Positions 24,384 to 32,985 are shown, counted from the first letter of the stretch. The stretch is 64,000 nt of DNA from Melioribacteraceae bacterium (GCA_030584085.1 CP129490.1:496001-560000), one strand, 5' to 3'. The notes: generated by a model from the letters alone, not told the origin. Translations and numbers: made by a program.

Positions 24384-26105
24384 TCACTTTAAATTGAATT
24401 TTTTCATCTTTCTCCATAATGTGGTTTTGTTTATACCTAAAGCCTCAGCGGTTTTGATACGGTTACCATTAAATTTCTTTAACATGCTTTCGATTAGTTC
24501 CTTTTCTGCATTATCCAGTGGTTTTTCAACTAATTCCCTTTCGTCTGTATGGTCTAATTCCCCAGACGTATTCTGGAATCTTTCAGGCAGGTGCCCAGTA
24601 TGAATCGCTTCCGAATTTGAAACAACAAATGCATGCTCAATTACATTTTCCAATTCTCGAATATTGCCGGGCCACTCATAGTTGGAAACAAGCTTTAAAG
24701 CATTTGGTGAGATATAATGAATATCCTTTTTGAATTTTTTGTTGAATTTTTCTATAAAGTGATTAATCAAGCTTGGAATATCATCACGCCGTTCTTTTAG
24801 AGGTGGCAGATGGATATTAATGACATTTATTCTATAAAAAAGATCCTCCCTAAAGCGCCCTTCCCTAATTTCCTTTTCTAAATTTCTGTGAGTTGCAGAA
24901 ATTATTCTGGCTTTTAACTCAATAGTTTCAGTTCCGCCGACTCTCTCAAATTGTCTATTTTCTAATACGCGCAATAACTTAACTTGAATTGATAATGGAA
25001 TATCACCGATTTCGTCAATGAATAAAGTACCTTCTCCGGCTAGTTCAAAACGTCCCGGTTTTGTGCGAATGGCACCGGTAAAAGCACCTTTTTCGTGACC
25101 AAATAGTTCACTTTCCAACAATGTCTCGGCAAAAGCAGAACAATTTACAGCAACAAAAGGTGTCGACTTCCTTTCACTATTAATATGAATTGATCGGGCA
25201 ATAATCTCCTTGCCGGTTCCACTTTTTCCGGTAATAAGAACAGTACTATCGGTGTTAACAACATTTTGCATAAGATTGTAAACTTTTAACATCGACTTGC
25301 TGCGCCCAATGATGTTTTTGAAATGATACCTTTCGGTAATATGATCAGTTAGATTTTTGACGACACTAATATCTTCAAAGGTTACAACACGTCCTATTTT
25401 TTCTCCGGCAGTATTTAATAGAGAGGCAGAGTTAATTCTAACCGGCACACGAGTTCCATTCCTTCTTATAATAGTTGTTTCTCTTAATAAGTTAGAGTAG
25501 TGCTCTGCTATAAATGATTTCAGTTGTGCGTCTTGCTTACTATCCTCTGAAAGTAGAATTTCCCAATATTTTTTATTTATAGCTTCTTTTTCTGTAAACC
25601 CGGTTATTTGTTCAGCAGCTTTATTGAAAGCAGTAATCTCCCACTCTGTATTAACTGTAAAAGTTCCCTCTAAAAGGCTATTAAAAATAATTTCAAGTTT
25701 ATTTTTTTCCTGTATTACTTCATCTTTCTTAGCAGCTAGGGCTTTTTGTAGAGAAAGAGTTTCATTGGTATCTCTGAAAACCATTATTAGTCCAATAATA
25801 CCTTGATTTGGTTGTATTAAGGGAGTAATTGAAGCGGTTATTAATAGTTCTTTATTATCCGTGCATGTAATTGTTAAAGAAATATTCGAGAAAAATTCAC
25901 CGGTGGATAAACTGCTAATTATATATACTTCTCTTTCATTTTCTTTTGGAAATAAAAAACTTATATCCTTTGAAATAACTTCATTACTTCCAAATCCTGT
26001 AATTCTACAAGCAGCATCATCAAAAACAATTACTTTTTGTTCCTTATTAATTGCAATGACACCATCTGCCGCTAAAGAGTCGATTTGAAGACTATTTTTA
26101 TTCAT
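24384..26105 (-). CDS. Sigma54-dependent transcriptional activator with two PAS domains
   Basis: Enhancer-binding activator of 573 residues. Two PAS-type sensory domains (about 8-115 and 135-260; FRDTNETLSLQ and FEDISVVKNL mark their ends) precede an AAA+ ATPase. The Walker A motif GKSGTGKE lies near 292-299, the sigma54-contact loop GAFTGA near 340 within ESELFGHEKGAFTGA, and Walker B is LFIDEIGD. A Fis-type helix-turn-helix ends the protein (GNRIKTAEALGINKTTLWRKM). There is no receiver domain, so the PAS units probably sense a ligand directly. A GG-N10-GT promoter-like sequence lies in the divergent gap, before the 26403 gene. NifX-like 23991 follows on the same strand. Confidence 0.95.
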   Translation of the reverse strand: MNKNSLQIDSLAADGVIAINKEQKVIVFDDAACRITGFGSNEVISKDISFLFPKENEREVYIISSLSTGEFFSNISLTITCTDNKELLITASITPLIQPNQGIIGLIMVFRDTNETLSLQKALAAKKDEVIQEKNKLEIIFNSLLEGTFTVNTEWEITAFNKAAEQITGFTEKEAINKKYWEILLSEDSKQDAQLKSFIAEHYSNLLRETTIIRRNGTRVPVRINSASLLNTAGEKIGRVVTFEDISVVKNLTDHITERYHFKNIIGRSKSMLKVYNLMQNVVNTDSTVLITGKSGTGKEIIARSIHINSERKSTPFVAVNCSAFAETLLESELFGHEKGAFTGAIRTKPGRFELAGEGTLFIDEIGDIPLSIQVKLLRVLENRQFERVGGTETIELKARIISATHRNLEKEIREGRFREDLFYRINVINIHLPPLKERRDDIPSLINHFIEKFNKKFKKDIHYISPNALKLVSNYEWPGNIRELENVIEHAFVVSNSEAIHTGHLPERFQNTSGELDHTDERELVEKPLDNAEKELIESMLKKFNGNRIKTAEALGINKTTLWRKMKKFNLK

Positions 26106-26321
26106 GTCTGCTAGAAAATTATTATTGAATTAGTTTAACACAGTGCTCTAATATATTCAAAGACTATTTGTAAAATTACAGAAACAATTTGATATTCCCC
26201 ACGTTATCAAAAAGGTTGCAAGAATGTAATCAGCTTAGTTCTTTTCGTTTCAGTTCTGCAATCTCTCCATTCAAACAATTCCAAAACAGTTGATTGATTA
26301 GGACTTCTCCAGCGTATAACT

Positions 26322-26337
26322 TGGCCCTCTTTTTGTT
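26322..26337 (+). promoter_or_regulatory. Possible sigma54 promoter before the 26403 ORF
   Basis: TTGGCCCTCTTTTTGTT (GG at 26323-26324, ten bases, then GT at 26335-26336) resembles the sigma54 consensus TGGCAC-N5-TTGC but has GT for the -12 GC. It sits in the divergent gap next to the sigma54 activator gene and would start transcription near 26348, ahead of ATG 26403. Confidence 0.4.
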
Positions 26338-26402
26338 AATTATGTAAATACTGATAGGCTACTCAAATCAAAATGAAAACTTATAATTAAATGGAGTATG
26401 AA

Positions 26403-26528
26403 ATGGCTAAGAATCAAAGTAACAGAAAGATAACTCTTAAGAAGAAAGCAACAAAAACTATGAAAGAGCGAAAAGCTGAAAAAAGGCAAAAACGTGAACA
26501 AAAGAAAATAAATGAACTTCTAAAATAA
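26403..26528 (+). CDS. Lysine-rich 41-residue protein
   Basis: Short ORF of 41 codons after a TGGAG ribosome-site sequence. The product is extremely basic: 15 Lys and 5 Arg, with the core RKAEKRQKREQKKINELL likely helical. It has no cysteine and no hydrophobic stretch. It could bind nucleic acid or be a ribosome-associated peptide, but I recognise no family. It is 28 bases before the UPF0316 gene on the same strand and may be co-transcribed from the sigma54-like promoter at 26322. Confidence 0.55.
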   Translation: MAKNQSNRKITLKKKATKTMKERKAEKRQKREQKKINELLK

Positions 26529-26556
26529 GAGGAACATTTAAACATAGGGTATACTA

Positions 26557-27072
26557 ATGGAATTAATATTCAGTGCAGGAATTATAATGTTGCTACGTAT
26601 TTGCGACGTAACTCTAGGAACGTTAAGAACTGTTTTTGTGGTTCAATCAAGAAAATATCATGCTGGTATTGCCGGTTTCTTTGAGGTACTTGTTTGGATC
26701 TTTGCAATGAAATACATAGTCGAGCACATGGATAATACCCTGAATTTACTGGGGTACGCTTCTGGATTCGGTTTTGGAACAATTCTGGGTATAACTATAG
26801 AACAAAAAATTGGAATAGGATATGTTCAGGTTAATATTATCTCTAATTTAAAAACTGATTTAATAGTCGACTCACTGAGAAATAAACAGTTTGGTGTTAC
26901 TGTAATGCCTGCAAATGGTATAAATGGTGGAGTTAATGTCATCCACACTATTATTAGTAAGAGAATGTTCAAAAGGTTAAAAGCTATCGTTGAAGAGATT
27001 GATCCATCAGGTTTCATAAATATTTTGCCGGCTTCACCATTACGAGGATTTATTCATGGAGTTAGGAAATAG
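26557..27072 (+). CDS. UPF0316 membrane protein (DUF5698-DUF2179)
   Basis: Membrane protein of 171 residues: three N-terminal helices with the conserved MLLRICDVTLGTLRTVFVVQSRK and FFEVLVWIFAMKYIV segments, then a soluble DUF2179 domain (about 95-171) ending in PSGFINI. This is the organisation of the YebE/UPF0316 family, whose function is unknown. DUF2179 domains also end YitT-family transporters and may sense small molecules. It is likely in one unit with the small basic ORF before it. The ORF carries no obvious operator of its own. Confidence 0.85.
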   Translation: MELIFSAGIIMLLRICDVTLGTLRTVFVVQSRKYHAGIAGFFEVLVWIFAMKYIVEHMDNTLNLLGYASGFGFGTILGITIEQKIGIGYVQVNIISNLKTDLIVDSLRNKQFGVTVMPANGINGGVNVIHTIISKRMFKRLKAIVEEIDPSGFINILPASPLRGFIHGVRK

Positions 27073-27130
27073 AAAGTTTGATTCTAGTCTTCATAAATCT
27101 GACACTTAAAATAATCTATGGGATAAAAAA

Positions 27131-27523
27131 ATGAATAGTACAGCAATTTACATTACGAAAGAAGATAAAACTAAGCTAAAGAAGTTAATTTCTTTTTCAA
27201 GCGGATATAGACAATTGGACAAAAAGACTATACAAGATCTTAAGTCTGAGGTTGAACGTGCTGAGGTTATTACTGACGAAGAAAGAATTAACGACATAAT
27301 TACAATGAACTCAACGGTACGTTTAAAAGATCTTAAGTCCGGCGTGGAGTTTACATATACCCTTGTATATCCTGATCAGGCCAATATTGCGGAAAATAAA
27401 ATATCAATTTTCGCACCCATTGGAACAGCGATGTTGGGTTATAAGGTAGGAGAGATTATTGAATGGAAAGTGCCTGCTGGTAAAAGGAGATTAGAAATAC
27501 TAGAAATAGTATCAAAAGAATAA
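27131..27523 (+). CDS. rnk: Rnk-type GreA/GreB-family regulator
   Basis: Soluble 130-residue protein with a short N-terminal coiled segment (about 1-55, IYITKEDKTKLKKLI...DLKSEVERAEVI) and a GreA/GreB C-terminal FKBP-like domain (TYTLVYPDQANIAENKISIFAPIGTAMLGYKVGEIIEWKVPAG). The N part is too short to reach the RNA polymerase active site, which is the Rnk (regulator of nucleoside diphosphate kinase) type. Rnk binds RNA polymerase and competes with Gre factors. It follows the UPF0316 gene by 58 bases. The family call is firm, but Rnk versus an unnamed Gre-domain protein is less certain. Confidence 0.85.
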   Translation: MNSTAIYITKEDKTKLKKLISFSSGYRQLDKKTIQDLKSEVERAEVITDEERINDIITMNSTVRLKDLKSGVEFTYTLVYPDQANIAENKISIFAPIGTAMLGYKVGEIIEWKVPAGKRRLEILEIVSKE

Positions 27524-27752
27524 AATAAAAACATAGCTATGGTAATTTTTTGTTAAGATTATGATTTATCATTAGTATGCGGAAGATCAAGTTAAGGACT
27601 AATTGTAGGAACAACATTTAAAAAAATCCAAGCAAGCTTAAGTAACCAAAAGATTATAAGTATACTGAAGTACTGTTGATTTAAAGCAAGATTATAATAG
27701 AGCACTTAAACAAAAATCAAAAACTATATTCTAAATATGGTCTCGTAAAATT

Positions 27753-27893
27753 ATGAACTCGATAATTAGTATTGTAATATATAAGGTCCTACTAGCAATG
27801 ATGCTTGTCTCATCGATTCTGGTTCTAATTGGAATCGCAAATAAGTACTTAACATGGAATAGAAGTAGGATAAATACCAAATCACAAGAATAA
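27753..27893 (+). CDS. Possible 46-residue single-TM protein
   Basis: Short ORF from ATG 27753 to TAA 27891-27893. The product has one hydrophobic stretch (SIVIYKVLLAMMLVSSILVLIGIA) followed by a polar, positively charged tail, consistent with a single-span membrane protein with the tail in the cytoplasm. There is no clear ribosome site. It ends 56 bases before the FolE2-like ATG at 27950 and could be co-transcribed with it. No family recognised. Confidence 0.3.
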   Translation: MNSIISIVIYKVLLAMMLVSSILVLIGIANKYLTWNRSRINTKSQE

Positions 27894-27949
27894 GCTTGAT
27901 CAAGATTCAGTATTTTCAAAATTATAAACTAATACAAGTGAGGAGTAAA

Positions 27950-28726
27950 ATGAAAAATGAGCCAAACTCTCACATCAAAGTGAAAATAAGAAATCTCTAC
28001 TTTCCAATAAAAGTAAGGTCAAAAGATCATTACAATGGAGAGAAAACCATAGCGAACATCTCAATTGATTCCGCAATAGAATTAGCGTACGGAGGTGAAT
28101 TTGCAAAAAAGATAATTCAAGTTATCAGCTCCAGAAACGAATCTATCGGGATATATCAACTTACAAAAGAGATAATGGATTACTGTAATTCAATTAATGC
28201 AGAAAAAACAAGCATCTCCTATGAATATCCCTATTTCATTAATAACATGTCCTTTAAGTCTAATAATAAAATAAAGAAATGTTTTTGCCAATTTTCAGCA
28301 GAAAAAGATTTATTGTTTGAATACAAACGAAAACATCAAGTAACTGTTCCTGTTACAATGTATCATGCTTTATTGTCTTTTTTGGAAGACCCGTTGGACT
28401 CTCCAATTGAAATAGTGGTTGAGTTTGAGGGAGACGATATAATCTTTACAGAAGATATTGTTGAGATAGTAGAGGGTAGTATTTCAAAAATAATTGGCTG
28501 CAATAGTATAGGTGAGTTTGCCGATAAAGGAATGAGCACAAATAATTTCAAGCTAAGACTATTAAATAATATCAGGGATACCTTAATTTCAAAACACAAT
28601 ATTAGTAACTGTTCGGTTAAAGCAGTAAATCAGCAAGCACTATATCTATTTTCTGTTGAAACCATAAAGTCAGCGGAAAAGATGGGGCTATCTGGATTAA
28701 AAAAAATAGAACAGGCTTTAAACTGA
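27950..28726 (+). CDS. Degenerate FolE2 (GTP cyclohydrolase IB)-like protein
   Basis: Protein of 258 residues, the same length as FolE2. FolE2 landmarks line up in order: VKIRNLYFPIKV near the start, YEYPYFI, HQVTVPVT, FTEDIVEIVEG and SNCSVKAVNQQALYLFS at the end. The residues that make FolE2 an enzyme are absent: the family's SLCPCSKEIS metal/catalytic cysteine segment is replaced by MYHALLSF, the GAHNQRS motif by an unrelated stretch, and the ESIHNHSA histidine pair by VNQQA. A dead enzyme, or one with a new role, is therefore likely. ATG 27950 has an AGGAG site; the frame extends to TTG 27896. It lies upstream of folate enzyme fhs, convergently. Homology is by eye. Confidence 0.65.
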   Translation: MKNEPNSHIKVKIRNLYFPIKVRSKDHYNGEKTIANISIDSAIELAYGGEFAKKIIQVISSRNESIGIYQLTKEIMDYCNSINAEKTSISYEYPYFINNMSFKSNNKIKKCFCQFSAEKDLLFEYKRKHQVTVPVTMYHALLSFLEDPLDSPIEIVVEFEGDDIIFTEDIVEIVEGSISKIIGCNSIGEFADKGMSTNNFKLRLLNNIRDTLISKHNISNCSVKAVNQQALYLFSVETIKSAEKMGLSGLKKIEQALN

Positions 28727-28781
28727 AAAAGGGATAGTAAAATAAATCACATTATTATTTTATAAGATAGTAAATAACATC

Positions 28782-28976
28782 ATGGGTAAAGTCTCTAAAA
28801 ATATGATCGAAGAAATTGAAGTAATCGCAAAAGAATATATGACCCAAGTAAAAGGGGATAATCTAACGGAATTTGATTTGATGGTTGCGGAAAACTTAGT
28901 GATGTTTGGGTATCTAAAAGCAAAAAAACAGTTCATCGAAATGAATAAAAATATTAAGAAGATAGATGAGGCTTAG
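28782..28976 (+). CDS. Small hypothetical protein, helical
   Basis: Soluble 64-residue protein predicted mostly alpha-helical, with acidic and basic residues in heptad-like spacing (KNMIEEIEVIAKEYMTQV, then FDLMVAENLVMFGYLKAKK). No metal motif, signal peptide or membrane segment. It is 55 bases after the FolE2-like gene on the same strand and its stop codon lies in a strong terminator hairpin, so it is probably the last gene of that unit. No family recognised. Confidence 0.55.
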   Translation: MGKVSKNMIEEIEVIAKEYMTQVKGDNLTEFDLMVAENLVMFGYLKAKKQFIEMNKNIKKIDEA

Positions 28977-29023
28977 CTATAATTTCTTTTACTTTTTAAT
29001 TATAGCCTAGCCTTACAATTTTT
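28969..29023. terminator. Bidirectional terminator between convergent units
   Basis: A 16-bp stem with two mismatches (28969-28984 against 28998-29013; 9 bp adjacent to the loop are perfect, GCTATAATT/AATTATAGC) with a 13-base loop, followed on the + strand by T6 (29018-29023). It ends the FolE2-like unit and faces fhs on the other strand, so it could act in both directions. Confidence 0.75.
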
Positions 29024-29086
29024 TATTTCATTCGTAGATAGTAATCAATCTGAATCAGAAAAATTGGGTTTATAAGTCGGTATAAA

Positions 29087-30769
29087 TCAGAACAATCCTG
29101 TTATTTCTCCATTTTCATCCACATCCATATTAACCGCAGCAGGTGTTTGAGGAAGCCCGGGCATTAGCATCATATCTCCGCAAATAATTACTATAAAACC
29201 TGCTCCTGCAGAGAGTTTAGCATCTGTTACAGTTAAAGACCAGTTAGTCGGAACGCCAATTGCTTTAGGATTATCAGACAAAGAAGATTGAGTTTTGGCT
29301 ATACATATAGGTAGATTTCCGTATCCAAGTTCAACAAATCTTTTAATTTTGGCTTTTGCTCTTTTTTCAAAGTAAACATCTTTAGCGCAGTACATTTTCT
29401 GTGCAATGGCAGTTATTTTTTCTTCAATTGATTGATCAAGGTTATACAAGTATTTTCTATCATTAATTGTATAGTTATCCGCCAATGCAACTGTTTTTTT
29501 CGCTAACTCTACTGCACCGCTGCCTCCATGCATAAATGCATCGTGTGCTGCAAATTCAACATCCAATTTTTTACATAAATCAAATATCATCTCCACTTCT
29601 TTAGGTAAATCAGTAGGAAATCTATTCACCGCTACTATTAATGGTACTCCAAATATTTTCAAGTTTTTAATATGCGCTTCTAAATTTGCTAGGCCCTTTT
29701 TAAATGCCTCATTGTTTTCTTTATAGAGATTCTCTTCCGGTTTTTCACTAACACCCCCATGTAATTTAATTGCACGACAAGTCGCAACTATCACAACAGT
29801 GGAAGGATAAAAATCTGTACTTCGGCAAACAATATCAAAGAATTTTTCAGCACCCAGATCGGCACCAAATCCGCATTCAGTAACAACATAATCAGCCAAT
29901 TTCAGAGCAATTTTATCTGCAATTACACTATTAGTCCCATGAGCAATGTTTGCGAAAGGACCAGCATGAACAAGTGCAGGTGTGTTTTCACTAGTTTGAA
30001 CAAGATTGGGCATAATCGCATCATTTAATAAAACAGCCATAGCTTTATGAGCTTGAAGGTCTTTTGCTTTTACAACTTTTTTATCGTGCGAATAACCAAC
30101 AATAATCTCTCCTAATCTTTCCTTTAAGTCTGTACGAGAAGTTGCAAGTGCCAATATTGCCATAACTTCAGACGCCGCTGTAATCACAAAATTAGATTCT
30201 CTCGGAATACCATTTACTCTTCCACCTAATCCAATAACAATTTGTCTTAATGAGCGATCATTAATATCCATCGTTCTATTCCACAAGATGTTTGTTACAT
30301 CAATACCAAGCTTGTTTCCTTTAAGAATATGATTATCCAACATGGCTGCCAGCAAGTTGTGTGCGGCTGTAATTGCACTAAGATCACCATTAAAATGTAA
30401 GTTTATCATTTCCATTGGGAGCACTTGCGAATAACCTCCTCCAGCTGCACCGCCTTTAATTCCGAAGACGGGACCAACTGAGGGTTCTCTTATGGCTATT
30501 ATTCCGTTCTTCCCAATTTTATTTAATGCTTGTCCAAGACCAATTGTCGTTAGAGTTTTCCCTTCACCAAAACTTGTTGGAGTAATTGCAGTTACTAATA
30601 TTAATTTACCATCAGGCTGTGATTTTAGTTTATCTAACATCGATAATTTTATCTTGCCCGTATATTTCCCATAAAATTCAAAATCATCTTCAGAAATATT
30701 TAATCGTTCAATAATATGTTTGATTTCGTGTAATTTTACTTTACGTGATATTTCAAGGCTAGTTAACAT
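29087..30769 (-). CDS. fhs: Formate-tetrahydrofolate ligase
   Basis: ATP-dependent enzyme joining formate to tetrahydrofolate to give 10-formyl-THF, feeding purine synthesis and one-carbon metabolism. The 560-residue length is normal. The P-loop region ITPTSFGEGKTLTTIGLGQAL, the substrate segment EPSVGPVFGIKGGAAGGGYSQV and the C-terminal GDMMLMPGLPQTPAA are all intact. It is transcribed leftwards toward a strong terminator, and its neighbour upstream on the same strand is a diaminopropionate ammonia-lyase-like gene 59 bases away. No defect was seen. In acetogens it is part of the Wood-Ljungdahl pathway, but nothing else here points to that. Confidence 0.97.
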   Translation of the reverse strand: MLTSLEISRKVKLHEIKHIIERLNISEDDFEFYGKYTGKIKLSMLDKLKSQPDGKLILVTAITPTSFGEGKTLTTIGLGQALNKIGKNGIIAIREPSVGPVFGIKGGAAGGGYSQVLPMEMINLHFNGDLSAITAAHNLLAAMLDNHILKGNKLGIDVTNILWNRTMDINDRSLRQIVIGLGGRVNGIPRESNFVITAASEVMAILALATSRTDLKERLGEIIVGYSHDKKVVKAKDLQAHKAMAVLLNDAIMPNLVQTSENTPALVHAGPFANIAHGTNSVIADKIALKLADYVVTECGFGADLGAEKFFDIVCRSTDFYPSTVVIVATCRAIKLHGGVSEKPEENLYKENNEAFKKGLANLEAHIKNLKIFGVPLIVAVNRFPTDLPKEVEMIFDLCKKLDVEFAAHDAFMHGGSGAVELAKKTVALADNYTINDRKYLYNLDQSIEEKITAIAQKMYCAKDVYFEKRAKAKIKRFVELGYGNLPICIAKTQSSLSDNPKAIGVPTNWSLTVTDAKLSAGAGFIVIICGDMMLMPGLPQTPAAVNMDVDENGEITGLF

Positions 30770-30828
30770 GGCATTTTTCCTGATATTTAATCAAACTTTT
30801 TAATTATGATACTATTTATTATCATGTT

Positions 30829-32088
30829 TCATTTATGAAACGTATTTGTCATTCTGTACTCTTCCGGAACCGGGTTACTCCCTTCCCATACAATTTTCCT
30901 AAAATCATTAGGGTCAGTATTCCCCTCGGTGTTTATTAATAAAACTTTGGAATCACTATTGAGATCCAAAAAACTTCTCAATTGTTCATACTTAGGAAGA
31001 GCCATCGTAAACATTAAAGCTCCCAAAGTCACCGCCCCGGATTCACCTGAAACAATAAATGGGTCGCCTGATAATGGGACTCCATAAACACGCATTGCTT
31101 TTGCAGCAACATAATCAGGTGATATCATAAATACATCTGTATAATCTCGTAAAACATTCCATGCAAGCGGGCTTGGATCTCCGCAAGCTAATCCCGCCAT
31201 CATTGTATTCAAATCACCATTATCACTATGCACTTTCCCATCTGAGATTTTTGCTGATCGATATAAGCATTGAGCTTTTGTTGGTTCCACTATAATAAAT
31301 TTTGGTGATTCAACGCCGAATAGTTGACGGTAGTATCCAATAACCGAAGCGGCAAGAGCACCAACACCGGCTTGAATAAAAATGTGAGTCGGTTTTACAA
31401 TGCCAAGGGCAGCAAACTGCTCTTGACTTTCAGACAGCATAGTTGTATAACCCTGCATCACCCATTTGGGGATATCTTCATAACCTTTCCATGAAGTATC
31501 TGAAAGTACTTGCCATCCATTCTTTTTAGAATCACGAAATATCTTTTTAACCGCTTCATCATAGGTGCCATCTACAATTACAACCTCGGCTCCATTGTTC
31601 TTTATTGCATCAATCCTTGCTTGAGTTGTGTTTTTGTGAACGTAAATAATAGATTCGAAGCCTAATTGTTTTGAAGCCCAGGCAATCCCCATCCCATGAT
31701 TACCGTCTGTTGCCGCAGCAAACTTAAGGTTGCCTAATTGTTTTTTGATTATTTGAGATTTCAAATCTGCTAAGAGAATGTCTTCAAAATCTAACTTGAG
31801 AGAATTGATCAAATAATTATATATGGCAAAGGTTCCACCTAACACTTTGAAAGAGTTTAAATTCAGTCTTTGTGATTCATCTTTAATAAATATTCCACCT
31901 ATATTAATCATATCTGCCAGATGAGGCAGGCTCTTTAATGGCGTAATTTTGTAGCCATTAATCTTTCTGTGAAAGTTCCTTGCTATTGTAGTTGTTTCCT
32001 TGGGAAAGAGCTCGTTAATAACTTCGGTATTCTTTTCCTTTTTTAGATTATTGTTCTGCATCCATTCTATTGGTGGCACTGAAACCAT
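30829..32088 (-). CDS. dpaL: Diaminopropionate ammonia-lyase-like PLP enzyme
   Basis: Fold-type II PLP enzyme of 419 residues. The lysine motif SFKVLGGTFAIYNYL, the substrate loop ATDGNHGMGIAWA and the glycine-rich cofactor turn QAGVGALAASVIG match diaminopropionate ammonia-lyase (YgeX), which converts 2,3-diaminopropionate to pyruvate and ammonia, better than threonine dehydratase. The C terminus contains SGESGAVTLGAL. ATG 32088 has a GGAGAA ribosome site. The adjacent fhs is 59 bases downstream, so the two are likely co-transcribed, although the pathway link is unclear. Substrate choice is inferred from overall motifs. Confidence 0.85.
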   Translation of the reverse strand: MVSVPPIEWMQNNNLKKEKNTEVINELFPKETTTIARNFHRKINGYKITPLKSLPHLADMINIGGIFIKDESQRLNLNSFKVLGGTFAIYNYLINSLKLDFEDILLADLKSQIIKKQLGNLKFAAATDGNHGMGIAWASKQLGFESIIYVHKNTTQARIDAIKNNGAEVVIVDGTYDEAVKKIFRDSKKNGWQVLSDTSWKGYEDIPKWVMQGYTTMLSESQEQFAALGIVKPTHIFIQAGVGALAASVIGYYRQLFGVESPKFIIVEPTKAQCLYRSAKISDGKVHSDNGDLNTMMAGLACGDPSPLAWNVLRDYTDVFMISPDYVAAKAMRVYGVPLSGDPFIVSGESGAVTLGALMFTMALPKYEQLRSFLDLNSDSKVLLINTEGNTDPNDFRKIVWEGSNPVPEEYRMTNTFHK

Positions 32089-32475
32089 TATGTTCTCCTA
32101 AATCTCTTGTTGTTTTCATAGTCTTTATTTCTTATCTAGACAATAATTCTGCCAATCTACTTTCACACAGTATAATTATGATCTCAGATTAGGTTTTTTG
32201 CAAACGCTTAAATCAATGACTAAAACGATTATTGAGGCGCCTCTTTTTCAAAAATAGTTTTGAGAAACAATAAGGTATAAAGTATGTTGAAACTGGAAGT
32301 TGCATTATTGTAATCAGTTCATTTAATAATTGCAAAATTGCAACCAAACAGTCCTTACTTTAATCCATCAACATATGTAAATAATATTTTTTCTCGAATT
32401 ACTATTCTAATCTTGGTATGCTTATTGACCTAATGAAGTAACAGAAAAACCACATTAATATTTTATGAGGATAAT
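32089..32475. other. Divergent intergenic region, ammonia-lyase and ferredoxin
   Basis: A 387-base noncoding gap with no ORF of interest. It contains a perfect GC-rich 10-bp palindrome, GAGGCGCCTC (32234-32243), followed by T5, in otherwise AT-rich DNA. Both neighbouring genes are transcribed away from it, so promoters should lie here, but I cannot place them. An isolated TTGACC at 32423-32428 may be a half operator. Confidence 0.4.
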
Positions 32476-32709
32476 ATGGCTTACTCAATTACAGATGAAT
32501 GCATTTCGTGTGCAGCGTGTATTCATGAATGCCCGAATGAGGCAATATTTGAAAATGACGATATGCGATATGAGATAAACCATGAAAAATGTACCGAGTG
32601 TTTTGGGTTGTTTAATGAACCTCAATGCGTAAATGTTTGTCCGGTTGAAGGTGCTATCGTTAGATATAAGAATGCTACAACATCAGCAACGATATTCAAA
32701 ATGGCTTGA
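32476..32709 (+). CDS. 2[4Fe-4S] ferredoxin
   Basis: Small electron carrier of 77 residues with two cluster-binding motifs: CISCAACIHECP and CTECFGLFNEPQC-x3-CP. The second motif has the longer inter-cysteine loop of YfhL-type ferredoxins, as in the copy at 16692. A GAGGAT ribosome site precedes the ATG. It is isolated: divergent from the ammonia-lyase gene and 276 bases from the next operon, so it may have its own control. Redox partners cannot be named from the sequence. Confidence 0.92.
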   Translation: MAYSITDECISCAACIHECPNEAIFENDDMRYEINHEKCTECFGLFNEPQCVNVCPVEGAIVRYKNATTSATIFKMA

Positions 32710-32913
32710 ACTTAAGAAGCGGAAAAGCTTTGAGGTGTTACTTAATTTTAACTCTCCTTAATTTAGAGAACCACGTATGCTTTGTATACTATTCAATGTG
32801 CATAGTTGACTTTTCGTGGTGTACTTCCACTCTCTCATTACAGATAAAAAAACATCAAAAATTTGACCTATCAAGAGTATCCAATCTCTTATTTAGCAAT
32901 TTTCAACTAAGAA

Positions 32914-32927
32914 CTGACTTAAGTCAA
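32914..32927. promoter_or_regulatory. Fnr/Dnr-type operator 3, before the DUF6448 operon
   Basis: The third identical CTGACTTAAGTCAA, centred at 32920.5, in the gap after the ferredoxin. TAGATTTG (32950-32957), a perfect TAnnTTTG element, begins 29.5 bp from its centre. It marks the 32986-34347 genes as part of the same predicted regulon. Confidence 0.87.
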
Positions 32928-32949
32928 GGCGCATGTCTCCATAACGGAC

Positions 32950-32957
32950 TAGATTTG
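32950..32957 (+). promoter_or_regulatory. Predicted -7 element (TAGATTTG) of the DUF6448 operon
   Basis: TAGATTTG matches the Bacteroidota -7 consensus TAnnTTTG exactly and occupies the same position relative to the operator as the other two promoters. The predicted start is near 32963, leaving a leader of about 23 bases before ATG 32986, which has a TGGAGG ribosome site. Confidence 0.65.
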
Positions 32958-32985
32958 TATTTAAATCAGATAAAATGGAGGAAAA

